DNA of 64,000 bases from Anianabacter salinae (GCF_019061145.1 NZ_JAHQZS010000001.1:434001-498000), one strand, 5' to 3'; shown: positions 16,962 to 26,568, counted from the first letter of the stretch. The notes: generated by a model from the letters alone, not told the origin. A program made the numbers and translations.

Positions 16962-18100
16962 AGACTGACCCATCTGGCGTTGCCCTTCGACGAGGCGACG
17001 CAGGCGCGGATGAACGCCATTCCATCCAGCCCCGCACGGATGTCGGGCAGCAGGCCCATGACATCCTCGCGCGCGGCGCCGCCCTGCACGCCGCGGATTG
17101 CTTCGGCCGCAGCGGTGTAGATGTTCGCAAAGCCCTCAAGGTAGCCTTCGGGATGCCCCGACGGGATGCGGCTTACGGCGTTGGCCGCGTCTGATGCCCC
17201 GGCGCCCATGCGGGTAAGGCGGCGCGTCGGCTCGCCATGCGGCGTGAACCACAATTCGTTCGGCACCTCCTGCGCCCATTCCAGCCCGCCCTTGCTGCCG
17301 TAGACGCGAAGCCGCAGCCCGTTCTCGTTGCCGGGCGCGACCTGGCTGCACCACAGCATCCCGCGCGCGCCGCCGTCATAGCGCAGCATCACATGGGCGT
17401 TGTCATCCAGCGCGCGGCCCGCACCAAAACTGTGCAGGTCGGCAGCCAGTTCCGCCGCCTTCAGCCCGGTCACGAAGCTGGCAAGGTTGAAGGCATGGGT
17501 GCCGATGTCGCCGATCGCGCCGCCAGCACCCGATCGGGCGGGGTCGGTGCGCCATTCGGCCTGCTTCACGCCCTCGGCCTCCAGCGTGTCGGTCAGCCAG
17601 TCCTGCGGATATTCCACCTGCACAAGCCGCAACTCGCCCAGATCGCCGTTCGCCACCATCTCGCGCGCCTGCCGCACCAGCGGATAGCCGGTGTAATTGT
17701 GCGTCAGGATGAACAGCGCCTTGCTGTCCCGCACCGCCGCTTCCATCGCCTCGGCGTCCTCGAAGGTTGCGGTCAGCGGCTTGTCGCAGATCACATGGAT
17801 ACCGCGCGACAGGAACGCCTTGGCCGCCGGGTAGTGGACGTGGTTCGGGGTCACGATGCTGACCGCCTCGATACCGTCCTCGCGCGCCGCCTCTGCCTCT
17901 GCCATCTCGTCAAAGCTGCCATAGCTGCGGTCGGGGTCCAGCCCCAACGCCGCGCCGCTGTCGCGCGCTTTCTCTGGGGTCGAGGACAGCGCCCCCGCGA
18001 CCAACTCGAAGCGGTCGTCGATCCGGCTTGCGATGCGGTGAACCCCGCCGATGAACGCGTCGGCGCCGCCGCCGACCATGCCCAGTCTGATGCGTGTCAT
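16958..18100 (-). CDS. Gfo/Idh/MocA family oxidoreductase
   Basis: A 380-residue NAD(P)-dependent sugar or inositol dehydrogenase-like protein. The Rossmann motif GMVGGGADAFIGG is at the N-terminus. The hallmark Lys is in CDKPLTATFEDA (the EKP-type motif), and GAIGDIGTHAFNLA holds the substrate-binding His. It typically oxidises a sugar or cyclitol hydroxyl to a ketone. ATG 18100 follows the isomerase stop after a single base. Pairing with a TIM-barrel isomerase and LacI regulator suggests stepwise conversion of the imported sugar. The precise substrate is unknown. Confidence 0.9.
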   Translation of the reverse strand: MTRIRLGMVGGGADAFIGGVHRIASRIDDRFELVAGALSSTPEKARDSGAALGLDPDRSYGSFDEMAEAEAAREDGIEAVSIVTPNHVHYPAAKAFLSRGIHVICDKPLTATFEDAEAMEAAVRDSKALFILTHNYTGYPLVRQAREMVANGDLGELRLVQVEYPQDWLTDTLEAEGVKQAEWRTDPARSGAGGAIGDIGTHAFNLASFVTGLKAAELAADLHSFGAGRALDDNAHVMLRYDGGARGMLWCSQVAPGNENGLRLRVYGSKGGLEWAQEVPNELWFTPHGEPTRRLTRMGAGASDAANAVSRIPSGHPEGYLEGFANIYTAAAEAIRGVQGGAAREDVMGLLPDIRAGLDGMAFIRACVASSKGNARWVSL

Positions 18101-18101
18101 G

Positions 18102-19157
18102 TCAGTCAAGTCCCAGTAGCTTGCGGTTGGTCGCGTCGTCGATCTCGCTGCCCGCGAAGTCGTCGAAGGCATGCGGCGTGACGCGGATGATGTGGTCGCG
18201 CACGAACTGCGCACCCTCGCGCGCGCCGTCTTCGGGATGCTTGAGCGCGCATTCCCATTCGACCACGGCCCAGCCGTCGAAATCGTTGGCCGCCATCTTG
18301 GAAAAGATCGCGCCGAAATCGACATGCCCGTCGCCCGGCGACCGGAAGCGCCCGGCGCGGTTCACCCATGGCTGATAGCCGCCATAGACGCCTTGCCGCC
18401 CGGTCGGGTTGAACTCGGCATCCTTGACGTGGAACATCTTGATCCGGTCCGCGTAGATGTCGATATTCTCAAGGTAATCAAGGCATTGCAGAACATAGTG
18501 GCTGGGGTCGTACAGCATGTTGCAGCGCGCGTGACCGTCCAACCGGTCAAGGAACATCTCGAAGGTGACGCCGTCGTGCAGGTCTTCCATCGGGTGGATT
18601 TCATAGCAGACGTCCACCCCGCAGTCCTCGGCATGGTCGAGGATCGGGCGCCACCGCGCCGCCAACTCGTCGAACGCGGTGTCGACAAGGCCCTGCGGTC
18701 TCTGGGGGAACGGGTAAACAAAGGGCCACACCAGCCCGCCCGAGAACGTGACGTGCTGGCCGATGCCAAGGTTCTTCGATGCGGTCAGTGCCTTCTTGAC
18801 CTGCTCGGTCGCCCAGGCCTGCCGCTCTTTCGGCATGCCCTGAACCTCGGGCGCGGCAAAGCCGTCGACCCAGGCGTCATAGGCGGGGTGAACCGCCACC
18901 AGCTGTCCCAGGATATGCGTGGACAGGTCGGTGACTTCGACCCCGTTGTCGCGCGCCTGACCGGCCCATTCATCGCAATAGGTCTGCGAGGTGGCCAGCT
19001 TGTCGAGATCGACAAGCCGTGCGTCCCAGACCGGCACCTGCACGCCCTTGTAGCCGCAATCGGCCGCCCAGCGGGTGATCCCGTCCCATGAGTTGAACGG
19101 AGCCTCGTCACCGGCAAACTGCGCCAGGAACAACCCAGGGCCCTTGATCGTCTTCAT
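18102..19157 (-). CDS. Sugar phosphate isomerase/epimerase-like TIM-barrel protein
   Basis: A 351-residue xylose isomerase-like (AP_endonuc_2) TIM-barrel protein. Metal-ligand regions are recognisable: VDVCYEIHPMEDL with the Glu, MLYDPSHYVLQ with Asp and His, and MFHVKDAEF with His and Asp. Such proteins isomerise or epimerise (keto-)sugars or cyclitols. It is the first enzyme gene after LacI and lies one base from the dehydrogenase. Its role in the pathway is inferred. Confidence 0.88.
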   Translation of the reverse strand: MKTIKGPGLFLAQFAGDEAPFNSWDGITRWAADCGYKGVQVPVWDARLVDLDKLATSQTYCDEWAGQARDNGVEVTDLSTHILGQLVAVHPAYDAWVDGFAAPEVQGMPKERQAWATEQVKKALTASKNLGIGQHVTFSGGLVWPFVYPFPQRPQGLVDTAFDELAARWRPILDHAEDCGVDVCYEIHPMEDLHDGVTFEMFLDRLDGHARCNMLYDPSHYVLQCLDYLENIDIYADRIKMFHVKDAEFNPTGRQGVYGGYQPWVNRAGRFRSPGDGHVDFGAIFSKMAANDFDGWAVVEWECALKHPEDGAREGAQFVRDHIIRVTPHAFDDFAGSEIDDATNRKLLGLD

Positions 19158-19210
19158 CGTTCGCTCCCTTTGTCTGTGTCTGGCGTCGGCCCCCGCCGGA
19201 CCGCCTCGAT

Positions 19211-19233
19211 TTGATACTTACGTTGTATGCAGG
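19211..19233. promoter_or_regulatory. Possible LacI-type operator before the sugar operon
   Basis: TTGATAC (19211-19217) and GTATGCA (19225-19231) are imperfect inverted half-sites around ttacgtt in the LacI-isomerase gap. The halves resemble those of the site at 20366-20381, but the symmetry is weak. Confidence 0.3.
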
Positions 19234-19243
19234 CCGCGCATCG

Positions 19244-20308
19244 TCATGGAGCCACCTCGCCCGGATCCGCGCCAGAGGTGTCTGGCGGCAGGTTCTCCCG
19301 GACGTAAATCGTCGGCACGATCGGATCGGTCGCCGCAGGAGTGCGTCGATCCGCCAGCAGGCGCAGCGCCTCGATCACCCGGGCGACTTCTTCCTCGGGG
19401 CGCTGGTCGATGACGATGTCGATCAGCCCCGCCTCAAGCGCGCGCCGGGAATGGGCGACAAGTTCGTGCAGGATCACGATTGGACGCGGCCCTGCGCCTG
19501 TCCGTCCCTCAAGAACCCGGATCAGCCCGGCGTTGCCCGCACCGGCGCTGTAGATACCGGTGATCGCCGGGTCTGCCTCCAGCGCGGCGGCAACCTGACG
19601 TTCCACAAGCTCGTGCTGGTCGCGCCCCTCGATCACCGGCGCGATGTCCATGGCGCCGCCGATGACCTCGTAGAAGCCGGCAAGCCGGTCCGCATGGTCG
19701 GGCGCCGTCCGCGTGCCGACGACAGGAAGGATACGGCCGCGCCGCCCACCATGGGACAGCACCATCAGCCGCCCGGCGGTGCGGCCGACCACAGTGTTGT
19801 CTATCCCGACATAGGCATCGCGTTCCGCGCCGGGTAGGTCGGATACGAGCGCAAGAACCGGAACGCCTTTGGCGCGCAGGGCCGAGATGGTCCCGACGAC
19901 TTCGGGGTCAGCGCTTCCCACGACGGCGATGCCGTCGACGCCGTCCTGCCCCAGCGCGTCCAGCCTGTCGCGCAGCGCGCACGGATCGAACGCCTCGACG
20001 TCCTCGACCCGTAGCCGGATGCGGTCCACCAGAAGCCGCTCGGCCGAGGCGCCGAACAAATCGCGCATCCGGCGGAAGAACGCGTTGGAGCCCGCGGGCA
20101 GGACAGCCGCCAGCCGGTAGAGACGCTGTTGCGAGAGGTTGGCGGCGGCGACGTTGCGCACATAGCCCAACTCGTCGATGGCCTGCCGCACGCTTTGCGC
20201 CGCGCGGTCCGACACCCCGGTGCGCGCGTTCACGACGCGGTCGGCGGTGGCATAGCTGACGCCCGCGCGCCGCGCGACGTCCGACAAGGTCGGCAAACGC
20301 CTGTCCAT
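19244..20308 (-). CDS. LacI family transcriptional regulator
   Basis: A 354-residue LacI regulator. The N-terminal HTH is clear (TLSDVARRAGVSYATADRVV, residues about 7-26), followed by the hinge with AAANLSQQRLYRLA. The C-terminal periplasmic-binding-like domain (Peripla_BP_4) matches a sugar effector, as expected beside an RbsABC-type transporter. ATG 20308 has a GGGAGGA Shine-Dalgarno; the longer frame is not needed. It heads the minus-strand operon, 86 bases before the isomerase. Confidence 0.92.
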   Translation of the reverse strand: MDRRLPTLSDVARRAGVSYATADRVVNARTGVSDRAAQSVRQAIDELGYVRNVAAANLSQQRLYRLAAVLPAGSNAFFRRMRDLFGASAERLLVDRIRLRVEDVEAFDPCALRDRLDALGQDGVDGIAVVGSADPEVVGTISALRAKGVPVLALVSDLPGAERDAYVGIDNTVVGRTAGRLMVLSHGGRRGRILPVVGTRTAPDHADRLAGFYEVIGGAMDIAPVIEGRDQHELVERQVAAALEADPAITGIYSAGAGNAGLIRVLEGRTGAGPRPIVILHELVAHSRRALEAGLIDIVIDQRPEEEVARVIEALRLLADRRTPAATDPIVPTIYVRENLPPDTSGADPGEVAP

Positions 20309-20365
20309 CGAAGTCCTCCCTGTCCGAGAGGAAAACACCCGCGGTGACGGACGTCAATCGGTTCT

Positions 20366-20381
20366 TGATAGACGTATGTCA
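20366..20381. promoter_or_regulatory. Candidate LacI-family operator upstream of lacI-like gene
   Basis: TGATAGACGTATGTCA is a 16-bp imperfect palindrome (6 of 8 pairs) centred on CG, the usual layout for LacI-family sites. It lies 58 bases upstream of the LacI ATG, fitting autoregulation. Confidence 0.4.
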
Positions 20382-20484
20382 GGAATCGCGCATTGCGATG
20401 AAACGCGCACCCCACGAGGCACAAGTGATTGACGCAACGGCAGGATTTTTCTGCAGCGCGGCGCGCGTCGGCTCAGCCTGCCAC

Positions 20485-21339
20485 CTAGCGCATCAGCACG
20501 ACCGGCACCTTGCAGGACCGCACCATCTCGGTGGTGGTCGAGCCGATGACGAGGCTGCGGATGCGGCTGTGGCCATAGGCGCCCATGACGACCATGCCGA
20601 AACCTTCCTCCTCGACCAGCTTGCCAAGCTCGGTCTCGGGTTGCCCGGGGACGAGGCGGGTCTGCGCGTCGATCCCGGCGGCCTTGAGCAGCGCCTGGGC
20701 GTCGGCAAGGCCGCGTTGTGCCTCGGACGTGTCGCTGCCGACCGTCGCCACCGTGACCGACAGCCCGGCGAACAGGGGGCTGCGCGCGATGTGGTCGACC
20801 GCCTTCATTGCCGACCGCCCGCCGTCATAGGCGACCAGCACGCTGTCGATCGGCTTGAACGCGCGCGCGGCGACGAACACCGGGCGATGCGCGGCCCTGA
20901 CGATGCGTTCAAGGTTCGATCCAAGATGCCCCTTGGCGAAATCCGCCGCCTCGCCGCGCTTGCCAAGCACGATGACACGGGCCTCGCCCTCGATCTCGCC
21001 GATGGCTTCGACGATGTCGCCGTGGCGCAGGCGGGTGGTGATGTCGGTCACGCCGTCGCGGTCCACGATTGCGCGGGCGTCTTCAAGGATGGCGCGGCCC
21101 CGGTGGTTCACCAGTTTCGCGCGCTGCGCGTCCAGATCGGCCAACTCCTCGAGCAATGCGCTGCGGGCGCCCAGCCGGATCCAGCCGGACAGGTCCTGCT
21201 TGCCCGGCGCTTCGCGGCGGCCAAGGACGTGGATCAGCTCGACCGGTGCGCCCGTGCGGCCCGCGATCCACGCGGCGTGCTCGCAGACGCTTTCGGCGTA
21301 GATGGATGCGTCCACCAATGCGATGATCTTGTCTGTCAT
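20485..21339 (-). CDS. Universal stress protein, tandem domain
   Basis: A 284-residue protein of two Usp domains. The second holds a perfect ATP-binding signature of type G-x2-G-x9-G-S/T (GAYGHSRIRSLVIGST); the first has a similar GKRGEAADFAKGHLGS. It probably binds ATP and modulates a stress or transport process. The gene lies 13 bases behind the SulP transporter, the same pairing found in many bacteria, so it may regulate that transporter (inference). Confidence 0.9.
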   Translation of the reverse strand: MTDKIIALVDASIYAESVCEHAAWIAGRTGAPVELIHVLGRREAPGKQDLSGWIRLGARSALLEELADLDAQRAKLVNHRGRAILEDARAIVDRDGVTDITTRLRHGDIVEAIGEIEGEARVIVLGKRGEAADFAKGHLGSNLERIVRAAHRPVFVAARAFKPIDSVLVAYDGGRSAMKAVDHIARSPLFAGLSVTVATVGSDTSEAQRGLADAQALLKAAGIDAQTRLVPGQPETELGKLVEEEGFGMVVMGAYGHSRIRSLVIGSTTTEMVRSCKVPVVLMR

Positions 21340-21352
21340 GGTGCGTCCTCCC

Positions 21353-22843
21353 TCAATGCGCCATCAGCTTGTCCATGGCGCCGGGCTTGTCATGGATGGC
21401 AAGCCGGTCGACCAGGGTTTCCGTCGCCTCGTTCATGCCCACGACCTCGACCTCGGCGCCGTCGCGGCGGAACTTGAGAATCGCCATGTCCAGCGCCTGC
21501 ACGGAACTGATGTCCCAGATATGCGCTGCGCTGACGTCGATGACGACGCGCTCGGGTGCTTCCTTGAAATCGAAGGCGTCCATGAAATCCTCGACCGAGC
21601 CATAGAACAGCTGGCCCTCGACGCGGTAGGTCCGCACCCGGTCGTCGCCGCTGATCTCGGACCGCACGCGGAACAACTGCGCGATCTTGCCGGCAAAGAA
21701 GATACCCGACAGCAGCACGCCCACCAGAACGCCGATGGCAAGGTTGTGGGTGTAGACCACGGTCACAACAGTCGCGATCATCACGACAGAGGAAGATCGC
21801 GGATGCACCGTCAGCGCCTTGATCGACGACCACGAGAAGGTGCCGATGGAGACCATTATCATGATCGCCACAAGGGCCGCCATGGGAATGACGCTAACCA
21901 GATCGCCCAGCCCCACGACAAGGATCAGTAGGAACACCCCCGCCACGAAGCACGACAGCCGCCCGCGCCCGCCGGATTTCACGTTGATGATCGACTGACC
22001 GATCATCGCGCAGCCCGCCATGCCGCCGATGAAGCCGGTGGCGGTGTTGGCCAGACCTTGGCCGACGCATTCCTGGTTCCGGTTCGACTTGGTGTCGGTC
22101 AGGTCGTCGACGATGTTCTGCGTCATCAGGCTTTCCAGCAGGCCCACGACCGCCACCGCGACGGAATAGGGCAGGATGATCATCAGCGTCTCGAGATTGA
22201 GCGGGATCTGCGGGATCAGGAACACCGGCAGCGTGTCGGGCAGCTCACCCATGTCGCCGACCGTGCGCACGTCCAGCCCCAGCGCAAAGACCAGCGCGGT
22301 CAGCACGACGATGGTAACAAGCGGCGAGGGGATCGCGGTCGTCACCAGCGGAAAGAGGTAAATGATCGCCAGCCCCGCCGCGACCAGCGCATAGGTCAGC
22401 CATGTGACGCTGCGCGGATCAAGCTCGGGCAGCTGCGCCATGAAGATCAGGATGGCGAGCGCGTTGACGAAGCCGGTCATCACCGATTTCGAGACATAGC
22501 GCATGACGAAACCCAGCCTCAGAACACCCGCGCCGATCTGGATCAGACCGGCAAGGACGGTGGTGGCCAGCAGGTATTGCAGCCCGTAGTCGCGCACCAG
22601 CGTGACCATCAACACGGCGGTCGCCGCCGTGGCCGCCGAGATCATGCCGGGCCGCCCGCCGGTGATCGCGGTGATGACGGCGATGGAAAAGCTGGCGTAG
22701 AGGCCGATCTTGGGGTCCACGCCCGCGATGATCGAAAAGGCGATGGCCTCGGGGATCAGCGCCAGCGCGACGACAAGCCCGGCCAGAAGATCGCCGCGAA
22801 TATTGCCCAGCCATTGGGCGCGGTATGCGTCGAGTGAAATCAT
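21353..22843 (-). CDS. SulP family anion transporter with STAS domain
   Basis: A 496-residue SulP/SLC26-type transporter. The membrane domain (about residues 15-400) contains the family segments GLYASFSIAVITAITGGRPG and NQECVGQGLANTATG. A C-terminal STAS domain follows (about 405-496, DVSAAHIWDISSVQALD). Substrates in the family are sulfate, bicarbonate (BicA-like) or dicarboxylates; the sequence does not decide. It is likely co-transcribed with the downstream universal stress protein gene. Confidence 0.92.
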   Translation of the reverse strand: MISLDAYRAQWLGNIRGDLLAGLVVALALIPEAIAFSIIAGVDPKIGLYASFSIAVITAITGGRPGMISAATAATAVLMVTLVRDYGLQYLLATTVLAGLIQIGAGVLRLGFVMRYVSKSVMTGFVNALAILIFMAQLPELDPRSVTWLTYALVAAGLAIIYLFPLVTTAIPSPLVTIVVLTALVFALGLDVRTVGDMGELPDTLPVFLIPQIPLNLETLMIILPYSVAVAVVGLLESLMTQNIVDDLTDTKSNRNQECVGQGLANTATGFIGGMAGCAMIGQSIINVKSGGRGRLSCFVAGVFLLILVVGLGDLVSVIPMAALVAIMIMVSIGTFSWSSIKALTVHPRSSSVVMIATVVTVVYTHNLAIGVLVGVLLSGIFFAGKIAQLFRVRSEISGDDRVRTYRVEGQLFYGSVEDFMDAFDFKEAPERVVIDVSAAHIWDISSVQALDMAILKFRRDGAEVEVVGMNEATETLVDRLAIHDKPGAMDKLMAH

Positions 22844-22937
22844 TGAAGAAATGTCCCTGCCCGGCGGCGCGTCCTTGTGGAGCCGGGGATCGCGTCAGCG
22901 AATACGGTTGTCCGGCGGATCGGCGGCCGGAAGAGCC

Positions 22938-22957
22938 ACCCGGCGCACAGGCCGGGT
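22938..22957 (-). terminator. Hairpin between the TAXI-TRAP and SulP genes
   Basis: ACCCGGC (22938-22944) and GCCGGGT (22951-22957) form a 7-bp stem with a 6-nt loop about 100 bases past the TRAP permease stop. A termination role is possible, but no T-run follows. Confidence 0.3.
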
Positions 22958-23054
22958 CCAGGTTCGTTGCGCTGCGCCTAGCCGCTCAGGCCGCGAAGGG
23001 CAACCGGGTGCGGCGCGCGTTTTCGGCGGTGCCGCTCCGGGATCACAGGCCGGG

Positions 23055-25055
23055 TCAGTTCGGGGCGCTTGTTCCCATGGGCGCGGACGGAATGCCTTCC
23101 TTGCGCGCCTGCCACCAGTTCAGCCCGAGGATCAGCAGGATCAGCAGGGTGCCCGCGATCTCGATCCGCAGGTCGGGCCAGAACACCGCGATGACCCCGG
23201 GGATCAGAAGCGCCCGTCCCCAAAGTGCCATCGGCCGCCACAGGAACCCCTCCAGCGCGGCGGCAAAGGCGACGAGCGCGAGAATGGCGATTGCCCCGGC
23301 CCACAGCACCAGCGGCAGCGGACCGCCCAGGATGATCTCCTGGTTGAAGACCATGAACAGCGGGATCAGGTAGAGGCCCTTGGCGTATTTCCACGCCTGA
23401 ACGCTGGTCTCCATCGGTTTCGATCCGGCGATGGCGGCGCCCGCGAACCCCGCAAGCGCCACGGGCGGCGTCACGTTGCTGTCCTGCGAGTACCAGAACA
23501 CCACCAGATGCGCGATCAGCAGCGGAATGCCGAATTCCTGCGTCAGAGCGGGACCGACAAGGATAATCAGCACGATATAGGCCGCCGTGACCGGCAGACC
23601 CATGCCGAGGATCAGGCTGGCGATCAGCACCAGGATCAGCGCCAGCACAATGTTCCCGCCCGAGAAGGCGATCATCATGGCCGAGAACTTGAGCCCCAGG
23701 CCAGTCAGGCCGACGACACCGACGATGATGCCCGCCACCGCGCAGGCCATCGACACGGCGACCGCGTTGCGCGCGCCAAGCTCCAGCGCCTCGAGGGTCA
23801 GCGCGATGCCGCTGCGGCACAGGGCGACGAACTTGCCCGCCGTCGGTCCATTCGCCGTGAAGTTCCAGAGCGCCCGTGCCCCGGCGGCGGCGATCACCGA
23901 CACGATGGCATAGAAACCGACGCGCATCGGCGAGTATCCCGCGACCAGCAGCGCCACCAAGGCCACCAGTGGCAGCAGGAAATGCCAGCCATCGGCGAGA
24001 ACCTGGCGCACGCGCGGCAATTCCTCAGAGGTCAGCCCGGTCATGTTCTGTTTCACGGCGGCGATGTGGACCAGCAGATAGACGGCGCCGAAATACAGCA
24101 CCGCCGGAAAGATCGAGACCAGCACGATGTCGACATACGGCACGCGGGTGAACTCGCTCATCAGGAAGGCCCCGGCGCCCATCAGCGGCGGCATGATCTG
24201 CCCGCCCGTGCTGGCAGCGGCCTCGATCCCGCCCGCCTGCGCGGGGCGATAGCCAAGCTTCTTCATCAGCGGGATGGTAAAGGCGCCGGTCGTCACCACG
24301 TTGGCGATGGCCGAGCCGGAAATCGACCCCATGCCCGCGGACGCGATGACCGCGGCCTTCGCGGGGCCGCCGCGCTGGCGTCCGGTGGCGGCATAGGCGA
24401 GGTCGATAAAGAATTTGCCCGCGCCGGTCACTTCCAGGAAGGCGCCGAACAGCACGAAGATGAACACGAAGGTCGCGGCGACGCCCAGGGGGATGCCATA
24501 TATGCCCTCGGCGCCAAGGGTCATCTGGCTGGCCAGCCGGTCCAGCGAATAGCCGCGGTGGTTCATGATGCCGGGCATCCAGTCGGACAGGAACGGCAAC
24601 TCCCCCCGGTTGCCCGCGAAGGCGTAGACGATGAACAGCGCGCCGATCACCGTCATGCCCAGCCCGACCGCCCGGCGCGCGCCTTCCAGCACGACCAGCA
24701 CGGTCAGCACGCCGACCCAGATATCGACCGTGCGCGGGAAAATCTGGTTGGCGATGATGTCGATGTTCACCGGCAGCCAGGCGCCGACGAGAATGCTGAT
24801 GGCGATCAGCGCGCCGTCGATGGCCCAGCCCAGCGGGCCGCGCGGCTTGTCGCGGCCAAAGACCGGGTAGATCAGGAAGCACAGCACCAGAATGAAGCCA
24901 AGGTGGATCGGGCGCTGGAAGAACAGGCCAAGTGGCTGCAAACCGGCGGCGTAAAGCTGGAACAGCGACAGCGCGATGCCGATCACGGCGACCGCCCGCA
25001 GGACGAACCAGGGCTGCGGAGGCTCTTGCAGGCGCGCGGCGGTTTCGGTGTCCAT
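23055..25055 (-). CDS. TRAP transporter fused permease, TAXI type (DctQM fusion)
   Basis: A 666-residue membrane protein with a DctQ-like N-terminal portion (first ~180 residues, about four segments) fused to a DctM-like portion with more than ten segments. The GMGSISGSAIANVVTTGAFT and GMGLPVTAAYIVL regions are typical of TAXI permeases. It would import an organic acid with the TAXI receptor encoded two genes upstream. The start shares one base with the DUF1850 stop (TGATG). Confidence 0.92.
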   Translation of the reverse strand: MDTETAARLQEPPQPWFVLRAVAVIGIALSLFQLYAAGLQPLGLFFQRPIHLGFILVLCFLIYPVFGRDKPRGPLGWAIDGALIAISILVGAWLPVNIDIIANQIFPRTVDIWVGVLTVLVVLEGARRAVGLGMTVIGALFIVYAFAGNRGELPFLSDWMPGIMNHRGYSLDRLASQMTLGAEGIYGIPLGVAATFVFIFVLFGAFLEVTGAGKFFIDLAYAATGRQRGGPAKAAVIASAGMGSISGSAIANVVTTGAFTIPLMKKLGYRPAQAGGIEAAASTGGQIMPPLMGAGAFLMSEFTRVPYVDIVLVSIFPAVLYFGAVYLLVHIAAVKQNMTGLTSEELPRVRQVLADGWHFLLPLVALVALLVAGYSPMRVGFYAIVSVIAAAGARALWNFTANGPTAGKFVALCRSGIALTLEALELGARNAVAVSMACAVAGIIVGVVGLTGLGLKFSAMMIAFSGGNIVLALILVLIASLILGMGLPVTAAYIVLIILVGPALTQEFGIPLLIAHLVVFWYSQDSNVTPPVALAGFAGAAIAGSKPMETSVQAWKYAKGLYLIPLFMVFNQEIILGGPLPLVLWAGAIAILALVAFAAALEGFLWRPMALWGRALLIPGVIAVFWPDLRIEIAGTLLILLILGLNWWQARKEGIPSAPMGTSAPN

Positions 25056-25528
25056 CAGTCGTCAGCTCCTGTCAGCGAAAGGCGCACACGTTCGCGCGGG
25101 GCCACGGCAGAGAGCGACACCACCGTGTCGCCGACCTGCAGGCGGTGATCGACCGCAGGGCCTCCGGGGCGCAGCACATAGGCATTGCCGGGCACCGGCT
25201 CGTCGATATCAAGAATGAAATAGCCGCCGTGCCCGTCCGACACTTGCCGCCCGCGTCCCGGGATGTGCCCAAGACCGGCGGCGAAATCGGGCTGGTGGGT
25301 GCGGGTCAGGACCATGCGCCCGTCGCGGTTCTCGTAGCAGTCGGACACCTCGAAGCCCTGCACCGAATGGCGCCACAGAACGCACCAGCCGGTCCCGTCG
25401 GGAACCGGCAGACGCGCGATCTCTGTGCCGTCCGCACGCGCGGCGACAAGATCCTCCGCCAGGGCAGAGCAGGGGGCTGCGGCGAGCAGGAGGAGGGCGC
25501 AAAGCCCCCCTCCGGTCACGGCATTCAC
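25055..25528 (-). CDS. DUF1850 family protein of the TAXI-TRAP operon
   Basis: A 157-residue exported protein with a signal peptide (about residues 1-24). The DUF1850 region includes WCVLWRHSVQGFEVSDCYE. DUF1850 proteins almost always sit between TAXI receptor and permease genes, but their role is unknown. The start is GTG 25528, which gives a GTGA overlap with the receptor gene; the ATG at 25524 is out of frame. Confidence 0.85.
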   Translation of the reverse strand: MNAVTGGGLCALLLLAAAPCSALAEDLVAARADGTEIARLPVPDGTGWCVLWRHSVQGFEVSDCYENRDGRMVLTRTHQPDFAAGLGHIPGRGRQVSDGHGGYFILDIDEPVPGNAYVLRPGGPAVDHRLQVGDTVVSLSAVAPRERVRLSLTGADD

Positions 25529-26511
25529 GGGCGCAGCGCGTCCGGGATGTCGGCGCCGATTTCCTCGTAGTAGCGGATCGCACCGGGATGCAGCGGAACC
25601 GGCGTCGCGCCCAGCGTGAACTCGACCGTGGTCTCGTTCGCCGCCGGGTGGACCGCTTGCAGATCGGCGATGTTGGTGAACATCGCGCTGGTCAGCGCAT
25701 AGGCCAGATCGTCTGACATCTCGGACGACACGACCAGCACGTTCGGGATGCCCAGCACGTTGATATCGTCCTCGACACCGGTATAGGTGCCGCCCGCCAG
25801 CGTGGTGCGGGCAAAGGTCGGGTCGGCGGCCTGCGCGGCGGCCAGTTCTTCCTCGGACAGCTCCAGGATGACGATGCCGTTGGTGGTGGCAAGGTTCAGG
25901 ATCGACGAGGTCGGTGCCCCAACCGACCAGAACCCGGCGTCGATGTCGCCGTTCGCCAGTGCGTCCGCCGTCTCGTTGAAGTTCAGGCGCTGCTCGTCGA
26001 TCTCGTCATAGCTGATGCCATTGGCTTCGAGGATCGCGGCGGTGTTGACCTCGGTGCCGGACCCCGGTGCGCCGATCGACACGCGCTTGCCGCGCAGATC
26101 CTCAAGCGAGGTGATCCCGCTGCCTTCCAGCGCCACGATCTGCACCATGTTCGCGTAAAGCGAGGCAAGGCCGCGCACCATCGGAAGCTGCTGACCCTCG
26201 AACCGGCCGGTGCCGGAATAGGCCTGCGCAACGGTGTCCGCCAGCGCGATGGCAAGGTCCGCATCGCCGGTGGCGACAAGGCCCATGTTCTCGACCGAGG
26301 CGCCGGTGACTTCGGCGGTCGCCGAGTAGCCTTCGATGTGGTTGTTGACGATCTCGGCAAGGCCGCCGCCCATCGGGTAATAGACACCGCCGGTGCCGCC
26401 GGTCGCGATCGAAAGCTGTTGCTGCGCCAGACCGGGCGTCGCGACACCCATCGCGACGATGACAGCCGATCCAAGAAGGCCACGCGGGCCGCTGAGAATT
26501 TTGTGAAGCAT
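25525..26511 (-). CDS. TAXI family TRAP transporter solute-binding protein
   Basis: A 328-residue periplasmic receptor of the TAXI family. A signal peptide covers about residues 1-29 (ends PGLAQ). The family motif SIATGGTGGVYYPMGGGLA begins the mature chain and the SIGAPGSGTEVNTAAIL segment follows. Family ligands are glutamate-like or other carboxylates; the ligand here is unknown. A GGGAGGAC ribosome-binding site precedes the ATG. It is the first gene of the three-gene operon. Confidence 0.92.
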   Translation of the reverse strand: MLHKILSGPRGLLGSAVIVAMGVATPGLAQQQLSIATGGTGGVYYPMGGGLAEIVNNHIEGYSATAEVTGASVENMGLVATGDADLAIALADTVAQAYSGTGRFEGQQLPMVRGLASLYANMVQIVALEGSGITSLEDLRGKRVSIGAPGSGTEVNTAAILEANGISYDEIDEQRLNFNETADALANGDIDAGFWSVGAPTSSILNLATTNGIVILELSEEELAAAQAADPTFARTTLAGGTYTGVEDDINVLGIPNVLVVSSEMSDDLAYALTSAMFTNIADLQAVHPAANETTVEFTLGATPVPLHPGAIRYYEEIGADIPDALRP

Positions 26512-26546
26512 TTTAGTCCTCCCTTCAGGGGCATTTCGCCCGTAGA

Positions 26547-26568
26547 ATCCCGTATCTCCTCTCGGGAT
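26547..26568. promoter_or_regulatory. Inverted repeat upstream of the TAXI operon
   Basis: ATCCCG (26547-26552) and CGGGAT (26563-26568) flank a 10-bp spacer, 36 bases upstream of the TAXI receptor start. It may be an operator; the arms are short. Confidence 0.25.

Noticed and set aside
15447-17120. Plus-strand frames antisense to the sugar ATPase
   Set aside because: The minus strand carries duplicated Walker and signature motifs; plus frames have none.
22710-25148. Long plus-strand frame antisense to the TAXI permease and SulP start
   Set aside because: It is rich in His, Gln, Arg and Asp in a shadow pattern, while the minus strand encodes a clear membrane protein.
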